Origin: Rhodanobacter denitrificans
GTDB taxonomy: Bacteria > Pseudomonadota > Gammaproteobacteria > Xanthomonadales > Rhodanobacteraceae
Length of the DNA stretch: 64,000 nt
Direction: 5' to 3'
NCBI GenBank assembly: GCA_003241385.1
Contig: QFPO01000015.1
Location: 8,228-72,227 of the forward strand
Part shown: positions 41,419 to 50,826 of the stretch, piece by piece
Layout of the letters: each line of letters starts with the position of its first letter
Position numbering within the stretch: position 1 is the stretch's first letter
Notes under the pieces: generated by a model
Database searches by the model: none
The model's input: only the letters and a program-made list of their open reading frames with translations
What the model was told of the DNA's origin: nothing
Position numbers and translations under genes: made by a program

Positions 41419-43701
41419 ATGATGACCTTTCACAGCAAGACCCTGGGATTGCTGCTCTCGGGCCTCGCGCTGAGCCTCGCCGGCTGTGGCGGTGGCGGCG
41501 GCGACGGCGGCGGTGCGACCAGCCCGCCGCAGAGTGGATCGATCACGCTGAATGCGACGACGACGAGCCTGCCGGTCAACCCGAACATGGCGCCGGCCAG
41601 TCCGGGTGGTCCGTACACCGCGACGGTGGCGATCAGCTTCCGCAGCGCGACCGGCACGCTGACCGCGCCGCTCGGCGACGCGACCGTCACGACCAGCAAC
41701 GTCGCGGTGGCGGCGGTCTCGTTTCCGGACGATCCGGAGACCGATGACATCAACGAATTGACGACGCGCTGGGTCACGTTCCCGCTGACGCTCAACAACG
41801 GCAGCAACACGATCTTCGTGACCTCCGGCGATACCGCCGGCACGACGACGGTCACGGTCTCGGCGGTCGATCCGATCACCAACCGCACCGTCTCGAGCAC
41901 GCTGAACTTCACGGTCGTCAGCGGCGCCGGCAACCTGCCCGCGAACATCGAGCTGGTCGCGACGCCGAATCAGATCTATATGGAGAACTCGGGCGGCAAC
42001 ACCAATTCGATGATCCGCGCGGCGGTCACCGACGGCGGCGGTCAGCTGATTCCGAATCCGAACGGCGGCGACAATCTGCGCTTCGAGATCGTCGGCGGCA
42101 ACGCCGGTGCCGGTCGCCTCGTCGCGGGCGGCCAGTCCGGCAGCTCGGTCACGGCCTCGACCGTCAACGGCATCGCCAACGTCTCGTTCCAGGCCGGCAC
42201 GGTGCAGGGTCCGGTGCAGATCCGCGCGACCGCCGACCGCGCCGACAACAACGTCAGCAACGGCATCACCGATGCGCTCAGCGTGACGACCACGGTCGTC
42301 GTGTCCGACGGCAAGCTCTACACGCTCAAGGTCACCTCGCCGGTGTTTGCGTCCGAGCTGCCCGGCATCGAGATCAACGGGCTGCCGGTCGCCGATGACG
42401 TCGAGCTCGAGCCCGGCGACAACGGCGTGATCATTCCGCCGCAGCCCGACGCGACGCTGAGCCTGCGCGTGGCGGTGCTCGCGACCGACCGCCAGGGCAA
42501 TCCGGTGCTGCCGGGCACGGCGCTGCGCTTCGGCGCGGTCGATGCGCCGGTCGGCGCGTTCGGTACCGCGCAGTCGAACCGCTTCCTGATCTCCGGCACC
42601 GACGGCAACCCGACCGAGGGCGGCACCAGCTTCGTCGCGCCGAGCGGCCAGTTCCAGACTGCCGGCGGCGGCGCCGGTCCCGGCGATGCGCTGGTCGTGT
42701 TCGGCAAGGCGGTGCAGGGCAACGCCGATCTGGAGACGGCTGTCACCGTGACCAGCGTCAACAGTCAGACCAGCCTGACCGTCAACCCGGCGTTCAACCT
42801 CAACAACACGACCGGCAGCAGCGTCAACTACGGCGCGGTCCTGCCGTACCTGGTCGGCCGGGCGATGGAAGGCAACGTGACCGCCAGCGCGACGACGAAC
42901 GAACTCGGCGTCGCGGTCGGCGAACTGACCTACACGGTCCGCTCGGTCGGCAATGCGGTCGCGCTCTGGGCGCAGGGCAACGGCACCGATACCGTCAGCG
43001 GCGGCGCGCGTCTGGTCACCGACGCGGTCACGATGACCTATCCGGGCGTCGCGCCGGCGTCGATCACGGCATTCCCGAATCCGATCCGCGGCAACGTCGC
43101 TCAGACCGTCACGGTCTGCCTGGCCGATGCGCTCGGCATTCCGCTGCGCGGCTTCCCGGTCGGATTCGCGTTCCAGGGCCTGCAGGGCACCGGTTCGATC
43201 GACGGCGTGGCGTCCAACGGGCTGCTCGCGAATACGACCGATGCCGACGGCTGCGTCGACGGCAACGTCGTGACCAGCGGCCTGCCGATCTCGTCGGCCG
43301 ACGGCAACAGCGGCCAGATCGTCTTCACCGGTGCAGGCGCCAGTACGACGATCGACATCGTGGTCCAGCTCGCGGCGCTGCAGGCTTCTCCGAACTCGCT
43401 GGCGGTCACCTGCCTGCCGTTCTCGGCGCCGGTCGCGATCCGCGCGATCGACCAGGGCGGCGCACCGGTGCCGAACGTCGGCGTCACCGGCACCTGCACG
43501 ACCGGCATCACGGTCACCCCGGGCAGCTCGACGACCGGCAGCGACGGCGTGGCCTCGTTCACGGTTCAGGTCAGCGCGGCGCTGTCGGCCGACGGCCAGT
43601 GCACGTTCACGGCGGCCGGAACGACGCGCAGCGTCGTCGTGCCGGTCCGGTCGGCCTCGGGCGGCTGGAGTCCGTCGCCGGGTGCTTGCACGGCTCCCTG
43701 A
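41419..43701 (+). CDS. Large lipoprotein with bacterial Ig-like domains, last gene of the pil operon
   Basis: This 760-residue exported lipoprotein has a signal with Cys23 in a lipobox (LSLAGC), followed by a Gly-rich flexible stretch. The rest is Thr/Ser/Val/Asn-rich beta-sandwich repeats of the Ig-like/invasin type, with recurring wording such as TDADGCVDGNV and TGSDGVASFTVQVS. Ten or so Cys near the C-terminus may form disulfides. It follows pilQ by 73 nt on the same strand and ends at a strong terminator, so it is probably in the pil transcript. A surface adhesin or a secretin-associated function is inference. The ATG at 41419 has a GGAGA ribosome-binding site. Confidence 0.85.
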   Translation: MMTFHSKTLGLLLSGLALSLAGCGGGGGDGGGATSPPQSGSITLNATTTSLPVNPNMAPASPGGPYTATVAISFRSATGTLTAPLGDATVTTSNVAVAAVSFPDDPETDDINELTTRWVTFPLTLNNGSNTIFVTSGDTAGTTTVTVSAVDPITNRTVSSTLNFTVVSGAGNLPANIELVATPNQIYMENSGGNTNSMIRAAVTDGGGQLIPNPNGGDNLRFEIVGGNAGAGRLVAGGQSGSSVTASTVNGIANVSFQAGTVQGPVQIRATADRADNNVSNGITDALSVTTTVVVSDGKLYTLKVTSPVFASELPGIEINGLPVADDVELEPGDNGVIIPPQPDATLSLRVAVLATDRQGNPVLPGTALRFGAVDAPVGAFGTAQSNRFLISGTDGNPTEGGTSFVAPSGQFQTAGGGAGPGDALVVFGKAVQGNADLETAVTVTSVNSQTSLTVNPAFNLNNTTGSSVNYGAVLPYLVGRAMEGNVTASATTNELGVAVGELTYTVRSVGNAVALWAQGNGTDTVSGGARLVTDAVTMTYPGVAPASITAFPNPIRGNVAQTVTVCLADALGIPLRGFPVGFAFQGLQGTGSIDGVASNGLLANTTDADGCVDGNVVTSGLPISSADGNSGQIVFTGAGASTTIDIVVQLAALQASPNSLAVTCLPFSAPVAIRAIDQGGAPVPNVGVTGTCTTGITVTPGSSTTGSDGVASFTVQVSAALSADGQCTFTAAGTTRSVVVPVRSASGGWSPSPGACTAP

Positions 43702-43723
43702 TCGAGTCATCGACAGGCCACGA

Positions 43724-43754
43724 GAAAGGGCTGCTTCGGCAGCCCTTTCTTTTT
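43724..43754 (+). terminator. Strong terminator of the pil operon
   Basis: GAAAGGGCTGC and GCAGCCCTTTC pair around a TTCG tetraloop and are followed by five T. It is the most canonical rho-independent terminator in the window. Confidence 0.9.
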
Positions 43755-44020
43755 GTACGAGCCGCGGTGTGGCTATACGCACAGCGCGCAACGAACATTG
43801 CCCGGGCGCGCGGGCCAGACGGCGCTTCCGGCCGTATGGTCATACGGACGAGGCGCGTCAGGCACGGCTCCGCCTTCGGTTGGCTCTACCCGAACGGCAC
43901 GTCGGGGCCGGCCCCGGTACCTAGAGCGTTGGCCCGGGGCCGCCAGGCGCTTGTCGAGCGGTACCGACGCTGTCAGCCTAGGCACGCGATCCGTTCGCCA
44001 TCCATCCTCGAGGGACATCG
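43755..44020. other. Intergenic stretch before the EAL gene
   Basis: With the terminator this makes a 319-nt gap. It is slightly less GC-rich than the genes. The word GGTACC occurs on the left and CGGTACCG on the right, but I see no clear promoter, repeat or gene. Confidence 0.35.
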
Positions 44021-45178
44021 ATGCGCAGCCAACGCCGCTACGTCGCCGCGCAGGACCTGATCTTCGCCGAAGGCGATCCGCCGACGACCGCGTTTCTCGT
44101 CGAAAGCGGCCGCATCGAAATCAGTACGGTCCAGCACGGCCGCGTGCAGGTGCTCGGCGAGCTCGGCCCCGGCGAACTGCTCGGCGAGATGGCCGTGCTC
44201 GACAACTCGCACCGCTCGACCTCGGCGCGCGCGCTGACCGACTGCGTGCTGCTGCCGATCGACCGCGACCAGTTCTCCGAGCGGCTCGAGGCGGCCGATC
44301 CGGTCGTCCGCGCGCTGCTGATGAGCCAGCTGGCGCGCTATCGTTCGGCGCTGGCGACGCTGACGCGAGGGGGCCAGACCGGGCCAGGCGCCGCGACGTC
44401 GTCGCCGCAGGTCGACCCGGGCCTCGACAAGATCCGACTCGAGAGCGAGTTGCGCCTGGCGCTGGAGCGCGGCGACCTCGACGTCCTGCTGCAGCCGCTG
44501 CAGGACATGAACGACGGCACGACGGCCGGCTACGAATCGCTGATCCGCTGGCGCCATCCCGAGCGCGGCCAGGTCTCGCCGGCCGAGTTCATCCGGCTCG
44601 CCGAGGAGACCTCGCTGATCCTGCCGATCGGCGACTACGTGCTCGAGCGGGTCTGCGCGATGCTGGTCCGCCTGCGCGAGCGCCGCGACGGCCCGCTGCC
44701 GTTCATCGCGTTGAACGTGTCGGCGCGTCAGCTGGCCGATGCCGGCCTGGTGCCGCGCTGGATCGCGCGGCTCGACGCGCACGGCCTGCCGCCGGACCGC
44801 CTGCGCATCGAGATCACCGAGAGCCTGATGTTCGACACGCCGCGCATCGCGCAGCTGCTCGAGGCCTGTCACGCCGTCGGCATGTCGGTGGCGCTGGACG
44901 ATTTCGGCACCGGCTACGCCAATCTCGGCGTGCTGGCCGATCTGGACTTCGACTGCATCAAGCTCGACCGCAGTCTCGTTCATCGCCTGTCGTCCTCGCG
45001 CGGCCTCGCGCTGGTGCGCGCGATCGTCGCGATGGCGCGCGGACTGCGCTGCCAGGTCGTGGCCGAGGGCGTGGAGACCTCGACGCAGTACGCGCTGCTG
45101 CGCGACCTCGGCTGCCGCTACGCACAGGGCTGGCTGGTCGGCCGCCCGCGGCCGCTGCACGAGGTCGTCGCCGACTGA
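44021..45178 (+). CDS. Cyclic-nucleotide-binding domain / EAL-domain protein
   Basis: This 385-residue soluble protein joins an N-terminal CRP-like nucleotide-binding domain (about residues 1-110; LGPGELLGEMAVLDNSHRSTSARA matches the phosphate-binding cassette, with its conserved Glu and Arg) to a C-terminal EAL c-di-GMP phosphodiesterase domain (about 140-380). The EAL residues look intact for catalysis: the Glu of YESLIRW, NVSARQL, EITES, DDFGTGYANL, IKLD and AEGVE, with AQGWLVGRP at the end. There is no GGDEF, receiver or membrane segment. It may degrade c-di-GMP under control of a second nucleotide. It stands between the pil operon and the MoxR operon. Confidence 0.92.
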   Translation: MRSQRRYVAAQDLIFAEGDPPTTAFLVESGRIEISTVQHGRVQVLGELGPGELLGEMAVLDNSHRSTSARALTDCVLLPIDRDQFSERLEAADPVVRALLMSQLARYRSALATLTRGGQTGPGAATSSPQVDPGLDKIRLESELRLALERGDLDVLLQPLQDMNDGTTAGYESLIRWRHPERGQVSPAEFIRLAEETSLILPIGDYVLERVCAMLVRLRERRDGPLPFIALNVSARQLADAGLVPRWIARLDAHGLPPDRLRIEITESLMFDTPRIAQLLEACHAVGMSVALDDFGTGYANLGVLADLDFDCIKLDRSLVHRLSSSRGLALVRAIVAMARGLRCQVVAEGVETSTQYALLRDLGCRYAQGWLVGRPRPLHEVVAD

Positions 45179-45277
45179 GCGATTCGTTCCCGCGATGAAC
45201 CAATGCGTCCTCGCGCTGTCCACTGCGAAGCGCCGCGCGCCCGCGTGCGATCATAGAGACCGCTTCCACATTGCCCC

Positions 45278-46264
<987 letters not shown>

Positions 46265-46495
46265 CGCGATGGCGGTCCCGATTCGATCGATCGGCTTGCG
46301 CCGATCCACGCGGCCGGTCCGCCGCTGGCGGATCGGATCGACGCCGGCGGTGCGGTCGTCATCGAAGCGTTCGGAGGGATCTGAAGAGCATGTGCGAGTT
46401 CGGTACCGGGGGGCGTTGCACGGGGGGACATCCGTTTCCGTCGGGAAGCGGGACGACAGTCTTGCGAGTGAGCCACGCCGGTTGAAGGCCGCCCC

Positions 46496-47413
46496 ATGTC
46501 CGCCACTGCCATCGATCTCGAAGAACTGATCACGCTGCGCGTGCTCGCGCAGGGCGGTCGTCTGACCGAGCCGCGCCGCAGCTCCGCCACGCGCAGCGGC
46601 GGCCATGCCTCGCGCTGGCGCGGCCGCGGCGTCGACTTTCGCGAATCGCGCGTCTACCAGGCCGGCGACGACATCCGTCACATGGACTGGCGCCTGACCG
46701 CGCGCAGCGGTCGCGCGCATACCAAGGTATTCGAGGAAGAGCGCGAGCAGGGCCTGCTGCTCGCGGTCGATTTCAATCCGGGCATGCGCTTCGGTACGCG
46801 CAAGCGCTTCAAGAGCGTGCAGGCCGGCCGTGCCGCCGCGCTGCTGGCCTGGCTGGCCGCCGGCACCGGCGATCGCGTCGGCCTGGTCGGATTCGGCGGC
46901 GGCATCACCGGCGAGGTCAAGCCCGGCGGCGGACGGCGCGGCGTGCTGCGCGTGCTGCGCGCACTGCGCGACTGGGACGCCGCGAGCGATGCCGCGCAAA
47001 TGTCGACCTGGTCGGCCGCGATGCCGCGCATCCGGCGCCTGCTGCGGCCCGGCATGCGGCTGGTCGTGCTCAGCGACGGCTTCGACGCCGACGCGGCGGC
47101 CTGGTCGCCGCTGGCGCAACTGGCCGGCCGTCACGACGTCGCCGTGGTCCTGCTGCGCGACGCGCTCGAGATCGCGCCGCCGCCGCCGGGTCGCTATGCG
47201 CTCAGCAGCGGCGGCATCAAACAGACGCTCGATTTCGCCGATCCGGCGGTTCGCGCAGCCTGGCCGCAGCGCTTCGCGGCGATGCGCGAACGCGTGCGCG
47301 CCGAGAGCGTGCGCATCGGCGTGCGCGTGATCGAGCTGGACACCGACGCCGATCTGAAGCGGACGCTGGCGCCGCTGCTGGCACGCTCGCGCGTCATCAC
47401 CGGGGTCGCATGA
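46496..47413 (+). CDS. DUF58 domain-containing protein
   Basis: This 305-residue protein of unknown biochemical role has the DUF58 signature GRGVDFRESRVYQAGDDIRHMDWRL, followed by a VWA-like fold (GLLLAVDFNPGMRFGTRKRFKSVQAGRAAALLAWLAAG). Family members always accompany MoxR and Bat proteins. No membrane segment is seen. A GAAGG ribosome-binding site precedes the ATG, and the stop overlaps the next start (ATGA). Confidence 0.92.
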   Translation: MSATAIDLEELITLRVLAQGGRLTEPRRSSATRSGGHASRWRGRGVDFRESRVYQAGDDIRHMDWRLTARSGRAHTKVFEEEREQGLLLAVDFNPGMRFGTRKRFKSVQAGRAAALLAWLAAGTGDRVGLVGFGGGITGEVKPGGGRRGVLRVLRALRDWDAASDAAQMSTWSAAMPRIRRLLRPGMRLVVLSDGFDADAAAWSPLAQLAGRHDVAVVLLRDALEIAPPPPGRYALSSGGIKQTLDFADPAVRAAWPQRFAAMRERVRAESVRIGVRVIELDTDADLKRTLAPLLARSRVITGVA

Positions 47414-47889
47414 ACGCCGAAGGCCCCGTCCTGCGCGACATCCATCTGCCGCCCGATCCGGCCTGGTGGCCGCCGGCGCCGGGCTGGTGGATCCTCGTGC
47501 TGGCCGCGCTGCTGCTCGGCGCGTGGGCGCTGCGACGCTGGCGCAGCCGGCAGGGCCGTCGCCGCTGGCGCAGCGGCGTGTTCGCCGAACTCGATCGCCT
47601 GGTCGCGGCCGACGCGGCCGCGCCCGATCCGGCGCGTCTGGCCGGCGGCATCTCGTTGCTGCTGCGGCGTGCGAGCCTGCTGATCGATCGGCGCGCTGCC
47701 GCGCTCCGCGGCGAGGCCTGGCTCGCCTTCCTCGATCGTCACGGCGGCGGCGGCTTCGCCGACGGGCCCGGTCGCGTGCTGCTCGACGCGCCGTTCCGGC
47801 GCAGCGCCGAGATCGACGCGGCGGCCCTGGTCGGACTCGCGCGCAATTGGCTCGATCGCGCGCTGCCGAAGGAGCGTCCCGATGCTTGA
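47410..47889 (+). CDS. DUF4381 membrane protein of the Bat operon
   Basis: This 159-residue protein starts with the conserved IHLPPDPAWWPPAPGWW motif and has one membrane segment (WILVLAALLLGAWAL, about residues 28-43), then a basic cytosolic helical domain. It overlaps DUF58 by 4 nt and BatA by 8 nt. The function is unknown; it is a constant member of gammaproteobacterial MoxR/Bat operons. Confidence 0.88.
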   Translation: MNAEGPVLRDIHLPPDPAWWPPAPGWWILVLAALLLGAWALRRWRSRQGRRRWRSGVFAELDRLVAADAAAPDPARLAGGISLLLRRASLLIDRRAAALRGEAWLAFLDRHGGGGFADGPGRVLLDAPFRRSAEIDAAALVGLARNWLDRALPKERPDA

Positions 47890-48898
47890 GCTGGCCTGGC
47901 CGTGGCTGCTCGCGGCATTGCCGCTGCCGCTGCTCGCCGCCTGGCTGCTGCCGCGCGGCAGGACCGCCAGCGCGCATGCGCTGCGGCTGCCGCATCCGGG
48001 CCTGCGGCTCGAGGAGGCGGCGCAGCCGGCACCGGTGCCGGCGTGGCGGCGCTGGCTGGCCCTGGCGGCCTGGTCGCTGCTGGTGATCGCCGCGGCGCGT
48101 CCGCAATGGCTCGGCCCGCCCGAGGACGTCGCGCGCACCGGGCGCGATCTGCTGCTTGCGGTCGACACCTCCGGCAGCATGAGCATCGAGGACATGCAGC
48201 TCGGCGCGACCACGGTGCCGACGCCGCGCTTCAACGCGATCCAGGCGATCGGCGCGGACTTCATCGAGCGGCGCAAGGGCGACCGCGTCGGCCTGATCCT
48301 GTTCGGCAGCCGGGCCTATCTGCTGGTGCCGCTGACGTTCGACCTCGGCACGGTCGCCGCCCAGCTGCACGAGTCGGCGATCGGCCTGGCCGGCCGCGAA
48401 ACCGCGATCGGCGACGCGGTGGGCCTGGCCGTCAAGCGCCTGCGCGACCGGCCGGAGAATCAGCGCGTGCTGGTCCTGCTGACCGATGGCGTCAACAACG
48501 CCGGCGAACTCGATCCGCGCAAGGCGACCGAGCTGGCGACCGCCAACCACGTGCGGATCTACACGATCGGCATCGGTGCCGAGGCGATGCGCGTGGACAG
48601 CCTGTTCGGCAGCCGCGTGGTCAATCCGTCCGAGGATCTCGACGAGGCGATGCTGCAGGCGATGGCCGAACAGACCGGCGGCCGCTATTTCCGCGCGCGC
48701 AACAGCGCCGAGCTGGCCGGCATCTATGCGGCGATCGACCAGCTCGAGCCGGCCGCCGACAAGTCCGACAACCTGCGCCCGATCCAGGAGCTGTACTGGC
48801 CGCCGCTGGCGCTGTCGCTGCTGGTCGGCGGTTTCGCGCTGGTCGCGCCGACGCTGCGCTGGCGCGGCTTCGGCGGGCTCGTGAAGGACGCGACCTGA
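47882..48898 (+). CDS. batA: BatA-like VWA membrane protein
   Basis: This 338-residue protein has two N-terminal membrane segments (within residues 1-25 and 58-78), a VWA domain with an intact metal site (Asp95-Thr-Ser-Gly-Ser99; then TDGVNNAGE), and a C-terminal membrane segment. Bat proteins were named for aerotolerance in Bacteroides; in proteobacteria the role is unclear. It probably partners with MoxR. It ends with a 1-nt overlap with batB/C. Confidence 0.9.
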   Translation: MLELAWPWLLAALPLPLLAAWLLPRGRTASAHALRLPHPGLRLEEAAQPAPVPAWRRWLALAAWSLLVIAAARPQWLGPPEDVARTGRDLLLAVDTSGSMSIEDMQLGATTVPTPRFNAIQAIGADFIERRKGDRVGLILFGSRAYLLVPLTFDLGTVAAQLHESAIGLAGRETAIGDAVGLAVKRLRDRPENQRVLVLLTDGVNNAGELDPRKATELATANHVRIYTIGIGAEAMRVDSLFGSRVVNPSEDLDEAMLQAMAEQTGGRYFRARNSAELAGIYAAIDQLEPAADKSDNLRPIQELYWPPLALSLLVGGFALVAPTLRWRGFGGLVKDAT

Positions 48899-50826
48899 TG
48901 GATGCCTCGCTCGCCGATCTTCATTTCCTGCGCCCGCTGTGGCTGCTCGCGCTGCTGGCGCTGCCGCTGTTCGCGTGGCGCGCTCGGCGCGAACGCACCG
49001 AGGCCGGCGCCTGGCGCAAGGCGGTCGATCCGCAGCTGCTGCCGCATCTGATCGAGCGCGGCGACGATGCCGCCGGACGCGGCAGCACGCGTCTGGCCGC
49101 GGCGGTGTGGATCCTGAGCTGCCTCGCGCTGGCCGGCCCGGCCTGGGAGCGCGAATCGATGCCGCTGTACCGCAACGAGTCGGCGCGCGTGATCGTGCTC
49201 GAACTGGCCGCCTCGATGCTCGCGCAGGACGTCAAGCCGAGCCGGCTCGAGCGGGCGCGCCACAAGATCGGCGACATCCTCGACCGCAGCCGCGATCAGC
49301 AGACCGCGTTGATCGGCTACGCCGGCGACGCGTTCATCGCCGCGCCGCTGACCGACGACGTCAACACCGTGCGCAATCTCGTCCAGGCGCTGGATCCGAC
49401 CGTGATGCCGGTCGCCGGCAATGCGACCGGTCGCGCGATCGCCCGCGCGACCGACCTGATCCGCCAGGCCGGCGCCCGCAGCGGCGAGATCATCGTGATC
49501 GCCGACAGTGCGTCGGCCGACGCCGACTCGGCCGCGCGCGCCGCGCTCGCGCAGGGCATGCGCGTCTCGGTCCTGGCGGTCGGCACCGCGGCCGGCGCGC
49601 CGGTCGCGCTGCCCGACGGCGGATTTCTCAAAGGTGCCGCCGGCGACATCGTCGTGCCGAAGCTCGAGGAGGACCGGTTGCGCGCGCTGGCCGCCAGCGG
49701 CGGCGGCCGCTACGTCGCGCTGAGCGCCGACGCCAGCGATCTGCAGACCCTACTCGACGACACGCCGGCCGTGCGTGGCGCGGCATCCGACACGGACGAT
49801 GCGGCGCGCAGCACGCGTTTTCGCGATCGCGGTCCGTGGCTGCTGCTGCTGGTGCTGCCGATCGCACTGGCCGGCTTCCGGCGCGGCTGGCTGATGGTCC
49901 TGGCGCTGGGCATCGGCCTGCCGGTCGAGCAGGCCGATGCGGCCTCGCTCGCGGACCTGTGGCGACGCCCGGACCAGCAGGCCGCGGCAGCGCTGGCGCG
50001 CGGCGATGCCGAGGCGGCGCGCGACCGCGCGCGCTCGCCGGAGTGGCGCGGCAGCGCCGCGTTTCGCGCCGGCGACTATCAGGGCGCGGCCGAGGCCTGG
50101 CAGCAGGCGGGCGGTGCCGACGCCGCCTACAACGAAGGCAATGCACTGGCCAAGCTCGGCCGCTACGAGGAGGCGATCGCCGCCTACGATCGCGCGCTCG
50201 AGCAGGCGCCCGACATGGCCGATGCCAAGGCCAATCGCGAGGCGGTCGAGGCCTGGCTGAAGCAGCAGGCCGAACAGTCCCAGCCGCAGCAGGGCGATCA
50301 GAACGGGCAGCAGGACCAACAGGGCCAGGACGGTCAGTCGGGCGGGCAATCCTCGCCGCAGAGCGGCAGCGACGGCTCGCAGCAGGGCGACGGCGCGGAG
50401 CAGGGCAAGCCGCAGGACGGCCAGGACGGTGCAGCGTCCACCGATGGCGGCCAGGACGGCAAGCAGCGCTCCGACGGCCAGCGCGACGGCCGCTCCGGCG
50501 AGGAGCGGCCCGAGGATGCGCCCGCGCAGGCATCGGCCGGCCAGGATCCGGCACAGCAGGCCGGGCAGAAGGAAGCGCTGTCCAAGGCGATCGACGAGGC
50601 GCTCGAACGGGGCCGCGACGAGCAGGGCGATGCGACCAAGCCGGGCTCGTCCGCGCAGCAGGGCGAGGCGCGTGCGCTGTCGCCGCAGGAGGCGGCCGAT
50701 CAGGAACAGCAGCAGGCGATGAAGCAGTGGATGGAGCGCGTACCGGACGATCCCGGTGGTCTGCTGCGGCGCAAGTTCCTGCTCGAATATCAGCGCCGCC
50801 AACAAGCCGGAGGAAACGGTCCATGA
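48898..50826 (+). CDS. BatB/BatC fusion: VWA domain plus TPR and Gln/Asp/Gly-rich tail
   Basis: This 642-residue protein fuses a BatB-like part (membrane segments at the N-terminus and near residues 308-335 flanking a VWA fold) to a BatC-like TPR part (GDYQGAAEAWQQAGGADAAYNEGNALAKLGRYEEAIAAYDRAL wording, about residues 390-450) and a low-complexity Gln/Asp/Gly/Ser tail (about 457-555). The VWA metal site is degenerate: Glu102-Leu-Ala-Ala-Ser106 replaces DxSxS, unlike the neighbour BatA. The C-terminal end (DDPGGLLRRKFLLEYQRR) is well conserved in the family. It overlaps batD by 4 nt (ATGA). Confidence 0.9.
   Translation: MDASLADLHFLRPLWLLALLALPLFAWRARRERTEAGAWRKAVDPQLLPHLIERGDDAAGRGSTRLAAAVWILSCLALAGPAWERESMPLYRNESARVIVLELAASMLAQDVKPSRLERARHKIGDILDRSRDQQTALIGYAGDAFIAAPLTDDVNTVRNLVQALDPTVMPVAGNATGRAIARATDLIRQAGARSGEIIVIADSASADADSAARAALAQGMRVSVLAVGTAAGAPVALPDGGFLKGAAGDIVVPKLEEDRLRALAASGGGRYVALSADASDLQTLLDDTPAVRGAASDTDDAARSTRFRDRGPWLLLLVLPIALAGFRRGWLMVLALGIGLPVEQADAASLADLWRRPDQQAAAALARGDAEAARDRARSPEWRGSAAFRAGDYQGAAEAWQQAGGADAAYNEGNALAKLGRYEEAIAAYDRALEQAPDMADAKANREAVEAWLKQQAEQSQPQQGDQNGQQDQQGQDGQSGGQSSPQSGSDGSQQGDGAEQGKPQDGQDGAASTDGGQDGKQRSDGQRDGRSGEERPEDAPAQASAGQDPAQQAGQKEALSKAIDEALERGRDEQGDATKPGSSAQQGEARALSPQEAADQEQQQAMKQWMERVPDDPGGLLRRKFLLEYQRRQQAGGNGP

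Noticed and set aside
46269..46529. An 86-codon frame in the gap between moxR and DUF58
   Set aside because: Ser/Arg-rich with no plausible domain, and it runs into the DUF58 gene in another frame.
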